The notes under the pieces were generated by a model. The model made no database searches. It was not told the DNA's origin and was given only the letters and a program-made list of their open reading frames with translations. The translations under genes and the position numbers were made by a program. A stretch of DNA of 64,000 nt from Viola odorata. Lineage: Eukaryota; Streptophyta; Magnoliopsida; Malpighiales; Violaceae. Below are positions 24,010 through 32,350 of this stretch, piece after piece (position 1 is the first letter of the stretch; each line of letters begins with the position of its first letter). Where the stretch lies: positions 27,982,836 to 28,046,835 of the forward strand of contig OY829538.1 in assembly GCA_963691705.1 (NCBI GenBank), written 5' to 3'.

Positions 24010-25491
24010 ATGATGGTCATAGGGTCTGTCATAACCCATCAGGCTGTTCAAGCTAGCTCTCTCAATGTTAAACCCTGTGATTTACATATTATTTCTTTGA
24101 TTAATACAATTGGTCTCCACTGGCTAGATGGAATGGGTTTCTTCCATATAGAGAAAGGTTTTCTTTTGATGAATACAGGTTTCACAATCAAGGTGGACCA
24201 GATCTCCAGCCACAAGAACAAAGGGAACTACAAATTTCCTCCACTAGATGCAGAAGACAACCATGTTCTACCTCTTGATGAAGATCTACCCCCACCAGCT
24301 CCTGCACCTCAGCCAGTCCTTGCACCACAACCTGCTCGTCCACCAAATCCTCCATCAGCTACTGCTAGTACCTCCCAAACAGATTCCCACAACTTAGCCA
24401 CCCTCGCAGCTCGGACTGAGCTTCTGCGTGAGCTCTTTGAGCTCCAGCAAAAAACTGCTAGCGGTAAATTGACCCGGAGGCCGTTGTACATGCCAAGATA
24501 AAGATGATGGTCATGGGGTCTATCATAACCCATCAGGTTGTTGAAGCTAGCTCTCTTAATGTTAAAACCTGTGATTTACATATTATTTCTTTGATTAAAC
24601 CACTTGGTCTCCACTGTCTAGATGGAGTGGGTTTCTTCCATATAGAGAAAGGCTTTCTTTTCATGAATACGGGTTTTACAATCAAGGTGGACCAGATCTA
24701 CAGCCACAAGAACAAAGGGAACTACAAATTTCCTCCACTGCATGCAGAAGGCAACCCTGTTCTACCTCTTGATGTAGATCTGCCCCCACCAGCTCCTGAA
24801 CCTCAGCCAGTCCTTGAACCACAACCTGCTCGTCCACCAAATCCTCCATCAGTTGCTTCTAGTACCTCCCAGATAGATTCCCACAACTTAGCAACCCTCG
24901 CAGCTCGGACTGAGCTCCTGTGTGAGCTCTTTGAGCTCCAGCAAAAAACTGCTAGCGGTAAATTGACCCGGAGGCCGTTGTACATGCCAAGATAAAGATG
25001 ATGGTCATAGGGTCTGTCATAACCCATCAGGTTGTTCAAGCTAGCGCTCTCAATGTTAAAACCTGTGATTTACATATTATTTCTTTGATTAAACCACTTG
25101 GTTTCCACTGTCTAGATGGAATGGGTTTCTTCCATATAGAGAAAGGTTTTCTTTTGATGAATACAGGTCTCACAATCAAGGTAGACCAGATCTTCAGCCA
25201 CAAGAATAAAGGGAACTACAAATTTCCTCCAGTGGATGCAGAAGGCAACCTTGCTCTACCTCTTAAAGTGGATCTGCCCCCACCAGCTCCTGCACCTCAG
25301 CCAGTCCTTGCACCACAACCTGCTCGTCCACCAAATCCTCCATCAGCTGCTTCTAGTATCTCCCAGACAGATTCCCACAACTTAGCAACCCTCGCAGCTC
25401 GGACTGAGCTCCTGTGTGAGCTCTTTGAGCTCCAGCAAAAAACTGCTAGCGGTAAATTGACCCGGAGGCCGTTGTACATGCCAAGATAAAG

Positions 25492-25985
25492 ATGATGGTC
25501 ATAGGGTCTGTCATAACCCATGAGGCTGTTCAAGCTAGCTCTCTCAATGTTAAACCCTGTGATTTACATATTATTTCTTTGATTAATACAATTGGTCTCC
25601 ACTGGCTAGATGGAATGGGTTTCTTCCATATAGAGAAAGGTTTTCTTTTGATGAATACAGGTTTCACAATCAAGGTGGACCAGATCTCCAGCCACAAGAA
25701 CAAAGGGAACTACAAATTTCCTCCACTAGATGCAGAAGGCAACCATGTTCTACCTCTTGATGAAGATCTACCCCCACCAGCTCCTGCACCTCAGCCAGTC
25801 CTTGCACCATAACCTGCTCGTCCACCAAATCCTCCATCAGCTACTGCTAGTACCTCCCAAACAGATTCCCACAACTTAGCCACCCTCGCAGCTCGGGCTG
25901 AGCTTCTGCGTGAGCTCTTTGAGCTCCAGCAAAAAACTGCTAGCGGTAAATTGACCCGGAGGCCGTTGTACATGCCAAGATAAAG
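25492..25985 (+). repeat. Type B monomer with premature stop in the Pro-rich stretch
   Basis: CCACAACCT is CCATAACCT at about 25808, a C-to-T change that creates TAA after 106 codons of the internal frame. The same change occurs at the same place in the monomer at 47794 in array 3. It also has CATGAGGCTG where other B monomers have CATCAGGCTG. Confidence 0.8.
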
Positions 25986-26458
25986 ATGATGGTCATGGGG
26001 TCTGTCATAACCCATCAGGTTGTTGAAGCTAGCTCTCTCAATGTTAAAACCTGTGATTTACATATTATTTCTTTGATTAAACCACTTGGTCTCCACTGTC
26101 TAGATGGAGTGGGTTTCTTCCATATAGAGAAAGGCTTTCTTTTCATGAATACGGGTTTTACAATCAAGGTGGACCAGATCTACAGCCACAAGAACAAAGG
26201 GAACTACAAATTTCCTCCACTACATGCAGAAGGCAACCCTGTTCTACCTCTTGATGTAGATCTGCCCCCACCAGCTCCTGAACCTCAGCCAGTCCTTGCA
26301 CCACAACCTGCTCGTCCACCAAATCCTCCATCAGTTGCTTCTAGTACCTCCCAAACAGATTCCCACAACTTAGCAACCCTCGCAGCTCGGACTGAGCTCC
26401 AGCAAAAAATTGCTAGCGGTAAATTGACCCGGAGGCCGTTGTACATGCCAAGATAAAG
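25986..26458 (+). repeat. Type C monomer with 21-bp in-frame deletion (473 bp)
   Basis: One direct-repeat interval between GAGCTCC motifs is missing, so that 'actgagctccagc' replaces the usual three-GAGCTC segment. The deletion endpoints lie in the repeated GAGCTCC, indicating slippage or recombination between short direct repeats. It removes seven codons without shifting the frame. Confidence 0.85.
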
Positions 26459-26952
26459 ATGATGGTCATAGGGTCTGTCATAACCCATCAGGTTGTTCAA
26501 GCTAGCGCTCTCAATGTTAAAACCTGTGATTTACATATTATTTCTTTGATTAAACCACTTGGTTTCCACTGTCTAGATGGAATGGGTTTCTTCCATATAG
26601 AGAAAGGTTTTCTTTTGATGAATACAGGTCTCACAATCAAGGTAGACCAGATCTTCAGCCACAAGAATAAAGGGAACTACAAATTTCCTCCAGTGGATGC
26701 AGAAGGCAACCCTGCTCTACCTCTTAAAGTGGATCTGCCCCCACCAGCTCCTGCACCTCAGCCAGTCCTTGCACCACAACCTGCTCGTCCACCAAATCCT
26801 CCATCAGCTGCTTCTAGTACCTCCCAGACAGATTCCCACAACTTAGCAACCCTCGCAGCTCGGACTGAGCTCCTGTGTGAGCTCTTTGAGCTCCAGCAAA
26901 AAACTGCTAGCGGTAAATTGACCCGGAGGCCGTTGTACATGCCAAGATAAAG

Positions 26953-27446
26953 ATGATGGTCATAGGGTCTGTCATAACCCATCAGGCTGTTCAAGCTAGC
27001 TCTCTCAATGTTAAACCCTGTGATTTACATATTATTTCTTTGATTAATACAATTGGTCTCCACTGGCTAGATGGAATGGGTTTCTTCCATATAGAGAAAG
27101 GCTTTCTTTTCATGAATACGGGTTTTACAATCAAGGTGGACCAGATCTACAGCCACAAGAACAAAGGGAACTACAAATTTCCTCCACTTGATGCAGAAAG
27201 CAACCATGTTCTACCTCTTGATGAAGATCTACCCCCACCAGCTCCTGCACCTCAGCCAGTCCTTGCACCACAACCTGCTCGTCCACCAAATCCTCCATCA
27301 GCTACTGCTAGTACCTCCCAAACAGATTCCCACAACTTAGCCACCCTCGCAGCTCGGGCTGAGCTTCTGCGTGAGCTCTTTGAGCTCCAGCAAAAAACTA
27401 CTAGCGGTAAATTGACACGGAGGCCGTTGTACATGCCAAGATAAAG
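26953..27446 (+). repeat. Chimeric monomer B/C/B
   Basis: Begins as type B (AVQASSL, Trp), carries a C-like middle (TTCATGAATACGGG and CAGATCTACAGC) and returns to B-like sequence (CATGTTCTACC, GCTACTGCTAG). It reads as a short conversion tract of C sequence in a B monomer. Confidence 0.7.
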
Positions 27447-27834
27447 ATGATGGTCATGGGGTCTGTCATAACCCATCAGGTTGTTGAAGCTAGCTCTCTC
27501 AATGTTAAAACCTGTGATTTACATATTATTTCTTTGATTAAACCACTTGGTCTCCACTGTCTAGATGGAGTGGGTTTCTTCCATATAGAGAAAGGCTTTC
27601 TTTTCATGAATACGGGTTTTACAATCAAGGTGGACCAGATCTACAGCCACAAGAACAAAGGGAACTACAAATTTCCTCCACTGCATGCAGAAGGCAACCC
27701 TGTTCTACCTCTTGATGTAGATCTGCCCCCACCAGCTCCTGAACCTCAGCCAGTCCTTGCACCACAACCTGCTCGTCCACCAAATCCTCCATCAGTTGCT
27801 TCTAGTACCTCCCAGACAGATTCCCACAACTTAG

Positions 27835-27839
27835 CAACC
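27835..27839. repeat. Target-site duplication, left (CAACC)
   Basis: Five bases immediately before the TG of element 1. Identical to the five bases after its terminal CA (32346-32350). Undisturbed monomers read ...TTAGCAACCCTCGC... here, so the duplication restores the site. Confidence 0.95.
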
Positions 27840-28427
27840 TGATACGAGCGTGAAGGTTCTCACTTGCACCTCACGCCTTGATCGGACCAGCCATGAGCGC
27901 TTCACGCCAAACCCTAGCCAACCATGAGGGTGCGTCTAAGCAGCCTTTGTTCCAAGAAAGGAAGGAGCTTTCAAGGCCTTTAAATGATAAAGGGTATTAG
28001 GGTATTTACCCACTTTGTTTAGGCTAGACTATTTAAAGTGCATTTCTTTCATTTCAGCACTTGTCTTTGATTTGAATGTTATTTCTCTAAGACCAAACCC
28101 TAGTGTAGCTTAGGTAATTTAGGGTTCTTCAAACCAGCACTTCATCTTCCTTACTTTGTAACAAGGTTGCTCTAGCTAGCCTAGAGAGAGTTTGTTGGGT
28201 ATTGAAGTTATATACTTATTATTGTTCATCAAAACACTCTCCTTTTCATCCATTAATCCGCTGCACAATCCGCAACCTTCTTGCGACGTTATCCTCTCCA
28301 TTTAAACATCTATACACCTTCATCCGTTCATCCATCCAAGCTGCCAACCTCTCACAAGAGGACTAGATCCGGCTCAAGAACAACAATTCGGCCTCTTCTT
28401 CTCCAAATCGAAGTTGAGCACTTATCA
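27840..28427 (+). repeat. Element 1 5' LTR (588 bp)
   Basis: Begins TGATACGAGC and ends GCACTTATCA. Differs from the 3' LTR at 27979 (T versus C), 28189 (A versus G) and 28273 (C versus T), all transitions, giving about 99.5% identity by manual comparison. Contains a TATA-like stretch near 28030 and repeated AAACCCTA-type motifs (near 27909 and 28095). Confidence 0.95.
28028..28040 (+). promoter_or_regulatory. Possible TATA box in element 1 LTR
   Basis: ACTATTTAAAGTG about 190 bp into the LTR is the best TATA-like candidate and would place U3 at roughly 215 bp. No transcript evidence is available, so this is a weak assignment. The same motif is in the 3' LTR 3918 bp downstream. Confidence 0.3.
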
Positions 28428-28429
28428 AG

Positions 28430-28441
28430 TGGTAGCGGAGC
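28430..28441 (+). promoter_or_regulatory. Element 1 primer-binding site
   Basis: TGGTAGCGGAGC, starting 2 nt after the LTR. It matches the plant initiator-tRNA-Met site TGGTATCAGAGC at 10 of 12 positions. Element 2 has exactly the same 12 bases at the same spacing. Confidence 0.75.
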
Positions 28442-29228
28442 TCCAGCTGTTCTCTAGGTTGGTTTCTTGTGTTTCTCTCATCCTTTCTGCCATTAAAATC
28501 GCTTCCCCTTTGGTCATTTCTTTTCGTTTGTTCTGGTCAGAAATTTCTGTCCAGGGGTCAGTTTTTGAGTCTGTTTCCTTTTCTGATCTGGGTCTGTTTT
28601 CTACGTCAGAAAAATCTGAAAATTTTTGTGCTTTAATTTCTCTCTGAGTAGAACAAACTTTGTTTTTGTGTGGGCTGCTAACTCAGTGATCTTCGTACAC
28701 TTTTCGGCCTTGGAAGAAAAGTGTGCAGAAATCGCGCGAGAAAAACAGTTCTGTGTTGTGCGTCTGTTTTCTCTCCCTTCCACTTGGAATTTTGATTTTC
28801 TTCCTTCTACAAAGTTGTAGATCGAGGTCTTTAGAGTCTGTCCTGTGATTTTCGTAACTTTTGGGCCACATTTGGGCTGTTTTAAGATTCATAGAGCGAA
28901 AGTTGTGCTTGGTGTTCTTCATGTTCATCTGGTGTTCTTGAGACTTTTGAGTTTTGATCTTTAGTGACCCATTAATTCCGAAAATCTGTGTTTGATGAAT
29001 TGTTTTCTTCAATTTATTTAATTCAACCGAAATTGGTGATTGGTGCTTTCATTTGTTCATCCATTTGAGAGACAAGTGTCTTGTGTGCCATGTGTAGGAT
29101 GTGGTCCCATTTTGTTGTTATGTGGAGGTGTCCTCTAAAATACTAGGCCCATATTAATCCACCTATTCTTCATTTCAGCCTAGTATTTCATATAGGATAT
29201 GCATAGAATATTCTTCTAGATATTTTAT

Positions 29229-29308
29229 CACCTCACACTTGCCACCTCACTTGACACCTCACTTGCCACCTCACTTAAATTTGCCACCTCATCACTAGTG
29301 CCACCTCA
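29229..29308 (+). repeat. CACCTCA short tandem repeat
   Basis: Six copies of CACCTCA at 29229, 29243, 29255, 29267, 29285 and 29302, mostly 12-18 bp apart (CACCTCACTTGC unit). Local slippage-type repeat in the leader of element 1; no function is inferred. Confidence 0.8.
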
Positions 29309-29456
29309 TCAAATTTTTGGCACCTAGTGAAAAAATTTCAAACACTAAAACTAGTTGTCTTTCACTTCTTATTTCAATACTACATGTCATACAAGTGAGT
29401 TCTCTTCACTCATTGCAACAAAAAAAAGGGAAAAGAAAGGAACTAAAACATAGATC

Positions 29457-29513
29457 AAAAAAAAAAAAAAAAAAAAAGAGATTAAGTTCCTAATTCAAAA
29501 AAAAAAAAAAAAA
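29457..29513 (+). repeat. Two poly-A runs in element 1 leader
   Basis: An A-run of 21 (29457-29477) and one of 17 (29497-29513) separated by a short mixed spacer. The element 2 leader has a comparable 31-base A-run, again a few hundred bases before the start codon. Run lengths may be affected by sequencing error. Confidence 0.8.
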
Positions 29514-30118
29514 GAAATTGCAATTGAGTCAAAAGCAAGAGACTACTAGTGTATGATCCCATTAGAAGTGTAGTAGTTTACATTTAGGTGTGCATTTGTT
29601 TGAAATTCGGTTTTCACTTGTGTGAAGGAAACTTTCTGTTTTGATTTTTCTTAGCTAGTTTCTTTCTAGTTTCGGCCTTTGCCATTTATGAGAGCTTCTT
29701 TGCTCTGTTTGTTCTAAAATTTGGTGGGATGAAACTTCAGCCTGAGTAGAACAACTCTTATGTTTTGGTCTTCGGCTAATTCTGTCTTGTTCCCATACAT
29801 ATCGTCAACTTAAAATCAGTGTGCAGTTTTCACCCGAAATTTCAGTTTTGAGTGTATCTTTTCAATTGTGGTTTTCTCTTCTTATTTCCTTGAGTCTGGT
29901 CTTGAGTAGCTTATCTTGGTGTCTTCCTTTCTTTGTTTCCACACACCTATCTATCCACTCTAAGTCAATTTGGTGATCAAAATCAAGTGTCTCTTCTTGA
30001 TCACTAATTTGGCTTTCTTTCACCTTTCTTTCTAGCCTTGTTTTCCTTGCTTCTTCCGTGTGCCTTAGTGAGTCTTTGAGTCATTATTGGCTTTGGTTTG
30101 GCTTGGGCTTGAGAGAAT

Positions 30119-30166
30119 ATTGTGAGATTATTAGAGTGATAAACACGAGTGAAACACGTGAGGGAG
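30119..30166 (+). promoter_or_regulatory. Leader segment shared by elements 1 and 2
   Basis: The stretch containing TTGTGAGATTA, AAACACGAG and ACACGTGAGGGAG lies about 55 bp before the start codon. Element 2 has the matching sequence at 41152-41200, about 50 bp before its gag ATG. Conservation between otherwise unlike interiors suggests a retained cis-acting role (packaging, splice acceptor or translation), but which one is unknown. Confidence 0.55.
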
Positions 30167-30222
30167 GGACTAACCCATTTAGCTATTCAATTGTGTTTGT
30201 TTCCTTTTGTAGGAATTTTTCT

Positions 30223-31113
30223 ATGTCTTCCTACATACCGCCGCATTTGAGGGTTGCTCCTACTAGCCACGCATCTTGGTATCATGTTGAGCAGCCCCCC
30301 CACCTTGACCGTAGCCATGAGTACTTCACCAAGGCTGCCCCATCCCCATACCTTGGCACCTCACCTTTCGCCTTGAGGATGGCTCCAATTCTAGCGCGCT
30401 TGGACAGAAGCACTCAAGCCATGACAAACACCATGGGCGCAATGACACTTATATGTGATAACCTACGGGTTTCCGGATACCTTGGGCAATGTGAAGAGGT
30501 TAGCGTTTGCCCTCCCGATTGGCACTCTATTGATGATATGTTAGATCCAATTGAGGAGGAGGTGTATACATCCGAATTGCCATCACTTATTGAGGTTGAG
30601 TCGACTCCGTGGGAGGAGAAGCTACTGTTTTCGGATGAGTCTACGTCGGATTGCCTTGAGGCAGCCGTTCATTGCTTTCCCTTGCCGTGCACATTTCAGT
30701 CCTTGGGCAGTGCATTATCCATCATTCCGAGGGTGCCTCGGCATAGATTTGTCGACCCATTTCTTCTTGGTTTAGGACAGATTGGCCGTGCACTTTTCCT
30801 TCCATTTGAGGCGCCTTCAAGGGGCCTCACGGTCCAGCCCCCTACTAGGAGTTCGCACCTGATCCGAGTTACCTCCTTGCCCCATCGTGGCACATCTTTG
30901 ATTGTTCTTGGCTGTTTTCTGTCCGCACCTACACGTCTTCCTCGAGGAAGGCCCCCACCTTGGCCTATATTCACCGAGAGTTGTTGTTGGAGGGTTCCGT
31001 GTGTAGACACCAGCCGTGAGCATGCCTTGGCCCGTTCGGCCTTTCGACGGGTTGGCATTTGTACTCTTGGTTCGCCATCAGTCAAGGAAAGTTTAGTGCC
31101 GCTTGGGAGGTAA
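30223..31113 (+). CDS. Element 1 ORF1, unknown protein (296 aa)
   Basis: First ATG in the frame, preceded by leader sequence that aligns with the region just before the gag start of element 2, which is why this start is chosen. The N-terminal 90 or so residues begin MSSYIPPHLR and occupy the position of gag, but I recognise no gag domain and no CCHC knuckle. From about residue 120 the protein enters an acidic, Ser/Pro-rich module that is duplicated in ORF2. The stop TAA (31111-31113) is followed directly and in the same frame by the ATG of ORF2, so a longer ancestral frame split by one stop codon is likely. Function is unknown. Alternatives are a degenerate gag-like protein or captured host sequence. 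Confidence 0.5.
   Translation: MSSYIPPHLRVAPTSHASWYHVEQPPHLDRSHEYFTKAAPSPYLGTSPFALRMAPILARLDRSTQAMTNTMGAMTLICDNLRVSGYLGQCEEVSVCPPDWHSIDDMLDPIEEEVYTSELPSLIEVESTPWEEKLLFSDESTSDCLEAAVHCFPLPCTFQSLGSALSIIPRVPRHRFVDPFLLGLGQIGRALFLPFEAPSRGLTVQPPTRSSHLIRVTSLPHRGTSLIVLGCFLSAPTRLPRGRPPPWPIFTESCCWRVPCVDTSREHALARSAFRRVGICTLGSPSVKESLVPLGR
30580..31043 (+). repeat. Element 1 internal module, copy 1
   Basis: Encodes the order PSLIE - WEEKLL - SDESTSDC - FQSLGSA - IIPRVP - HRFVDPFLLG - LPRGRPPPWPIF - EHAL. The same order of motifs recurs at 31201-31703. The copies are clearly diverged, so this is an old duplication inside the element. Confidence 0.8.
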
Positions 31114-31845
31114 ATGAATGTATTGCAATCCATGGATGGTTTTGAGACACCGTTGGTCGAGGAGATTGAGGATCTTTCTAGTGTTGTATCGGCCAATTCA
31201 CCATCACTTATTGAGGATGATTTGCCTCCGTTTGAGGAGAAGCTACTGGTTTCGGATGTGCATAGGGGGTTTGGGAGCGAAACGAACACATGTAGGGCTT
31301 GTGAGTCCACTTCGGATTGTCATGAGACAGTCGCTCATTGCCTTGCATTCCAGCGCAAATTTCAGTCCTTGGGTAGTGCCTTCTCCATCATTCCGAGGGT
31401 GCCTATACATAGATTTGTGGATCCGTTTCTCCTTGGTTTTGGTCACATGGGCAGCGCACATTTCTCTCCATTTGAGGCACTTGCGAGTGGTCTCACGGTC
31501 TCGCACTTTACCATGATCCCTACCACCTTTCCTTTAGTTCACCGTCGTGGCCAATCCTTGGGTGTTCTTGGCTGTTCACCGTCCACACCTACTTATCTTC
31601 CCCGCGGAAGACCTCCACCTTGGCCTATTTTCCTCGAGAAGTGTAGTTTGAGGGGTCCGTGTGCATCCACAAGCTGTGAGCATGCCTTGACCCGTTTGGC
31701 CTTGCAAGGGATTGACCCTTTAGATTCGAGGACGAATCTCTTCAAAGGGGGAGGGGATGATACGAGCGTGAAGGTTCTCACTTGCACCTCACGCCTTGAT
31801 CGGACCAGCCATGAGCGCTTCACGCCAAACCCTAGCCAACCATGA
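31114..31845 (+). CDS. Element 1 ORF2, unknown protein reaching into the 3' LTR (243 aa)
   Basis: Starts at the ATG immediately after the ORF1 stop, in the same frame. Residues from about 30 to 195 repeat the ORF1 module (PSLIE, EEKLL, FQSLGSA, IIPRVP, LPRGRPPPWPIF). Near the end it has LDSRTNLFKGGGDDT, the tail typically found at the end of plant Ty3/gypsy integrases and matching the corresponding tail in element 2. The frame crosses the polypurine tract and ends 88 bp inside the 3' LTR. No catalytic motif is visible. I infer that the last 12 or so codons are a relic of a parental pol gene and that the rest is of unknown origin. It may never be translated separately. Confidence 0.45.
   Translation: MNVLQSMDGFETPLVEEIEDLSSVVSANSPSLIEDDLPPFEEKLLVSDVHRGFGSETNTCRACESTSDCHETVAHCLAFQRKFQSLGSAFSIIPRVPIHRFVDPFLLGFGHMGSAHFSPFEALASGLTVSHFTMIPTTFPLVHRRGQSLGVLGCSPSTPTYLPRGRPPPWPIFLEKCSLRGPCASTSCEHALTRLALQGIDPLDSRTNLFKGGGDDTSVKVLTCTSRLDRTSHERFTPNPSQP
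31201..31703 (+). repeat. Element 1 internal module, copy 2
   Basis: Second copy of the module of 30580-31043, longer by about 40 bp because of an insertion around 31257-31300. Offset is 621 bp at the left end and 660 bp at the right end. Confidence 0.8.
31744..31757 (+). promoter_or_regulatory. Element 1 polypurine tract
   Basis: AAAGGGGGAGGGGA directly abuts the TG of the 3' LTR, the expected plus-strand primer position. Preceded by GATTCGAGGACGAATC, which is almost the same as the sequence preceding the tract in element 2. Confidence 0.9.
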
Positions 31846-32345
31846 GGGTGCGTCTAAGCAGCCTTTGTTCCAAGAAAGGAAGGAGCTTTCAAGGCCCTTA
31901 AATGATAAAGGGTATTAGGGTATTTACCCACTTTGTTTAGGCTAGACTATTTAAAGTGCATTTCTTTCATTTCAGCACTTGTCTTTGATTTGAATGTTAT
32001 TTCTCTAAGACCAAACCCTAGTGTAGCTTAGGTAATTTAGGGTTCTTCAAACCAGCACTTCATCTTCCTTACTTTGTAACAAGGTTGCTCTAGCTAGCCT
32101 AGAGAGGGTTTGTTGGGTATTGAAGTTATATACTTATTATTGTTCATCAAAACACTCTCCTTTTCATCCATTAATCCGCTGCACAATCCGTAACCTTCTT
32201 GCGACGTTATCCTCTCCATTTAAACATCTATACACCTTCATCCGTTCATCCATCCAAGCTGCCAACCTCTCACAAGAGGACTAGATCCGGCTCAAGAACA
32301 ACAATTCGGCCTCTTCTTCTCCAAATCGAAGTTGAGCACTTATCA
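31758..32345 (+). repeat. Element 1 3' LTR (588 bp)
   Basis: Same length as the 5' LTR, from TGATACGAGC to TATCA. The three differences are at 31897, 32107 and 32191. Followed by the target duplication CAACC and the uninterrupted continuation of the split type C monomer. Confidence 0.95.
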
Positions 32346-32350
32346 CAACC
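32346..32350. repeat. Target-site duplication, right (CAACC)
   Basis: Identical to 27835-27839. Removing element 1 plus one CAACC gives a normal 494-bp monomer (393 bp on the left and 101 bp on the right). Confidence 0.95.

Larger units (their letters stand above)
1..27839 (+). repeat. Satellite array 1 (494-bp monomers, A/B/C types)
   Basis: Head-to-tail tandem array, all monomers in the same orientation. Taking the ATGATGGTCAT motif as base 1, monomers start at 300, 793, 1287, 1781 and so on every 494 bp to 27447. Base 1 of the window falls at about base 196 of a type A monomer. There are 55 complete monomers plus a final one split by element 1. Three types are distinguishable. A encodes VVQASAL near its start. 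B encodes AVQASSL with a Trp at codon 43. C encodes MMVMGS and VVEASS. A few copies are 493 or 473 bp. There is no unique DNA inside the array. The regular spacing and near identity are seen directly; the designation as satellite follows from copy number and arrangement. Confidence 0.97.
21540..27839 (+). repeat. Irregular, mosaic end of array 1
   Basis: Strict A-B-C order breaks down here. Order from 21540 is B, A, B, A, B/A chimera, B, C, A, B, C (473 bp), A, B/C chimera, then C interrupted by element 1. Several monomers carry lesions: a premature stop near 23006, another near 25810, and a 21-bp deletion at about 26400. This is the expected look of a less frequently homogenised array segment. 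Confidence 0.8.
28428..30222 (+). other. Element 1 untranslated leader (about 1.8 kb)
   Basis: T-rich, low-complexity leader between primer-binding site and first ATG. It contains scattered short open frames without recognisable similarity, a CACCTCA microrepeat, two long A-runs and, at 30119-30166, a segment matching the leader of element 2. I see no convincing coding region or structured RNA in it. Confidence 0.6.
27840..32345 (+). mobile_element. Element 1: non-autonomous LTR retrotransposon (4506 bp)
   Basis: Complete element bounded by a perfect 5-bp target duplication (CAACC), with two 588-bp LTRs that start TGATA and end TATCA, a primer-binding site 2 nt after the 5' LTR and a purine tract abutting the 3' LTR. 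The 3330-bp interior has no recognisable protease, RT, RNase H or integrase motif. It holds a leader of about 1.8 kb and an unrecognised frame in two parts. It shares four short features with element 2: LTR start, primer-binding site, leader segment before the start codon, and the last 36 or so bases before the LTR. It therefore looks like a deletion or substitution derivative mobilised by a Ty3/gypsy relative. By eye the LTRs differ by three transitions. Confidence 0.93.

Noticed and set aside
1..27839. CRISPR-like periodic repeat
   Set aside because: Repeats are contiguous 494-bp units with no unique spacers; this is satellite DNA.
27900..28110. AAACCCTA motifs in the LTRs as interstitial telomere repeats
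   Set aside because: Single scattered copies, not tandem; such motifs are common in plant promoters and LTRs.
28414..29012. Short open frames on both strands after the element 1 5' LTR
   Set aside because: Low-complexity, T-rich leader sequence with no recognisable domain; lengths are within chance expectation.
30223..31113. Element 1 ORF1 as an intact Gag
   Set aside because: It sits where gag should be, but I find neither the capsid motifs seen in element 2 nor a CCHC knuckle; left as unknown.
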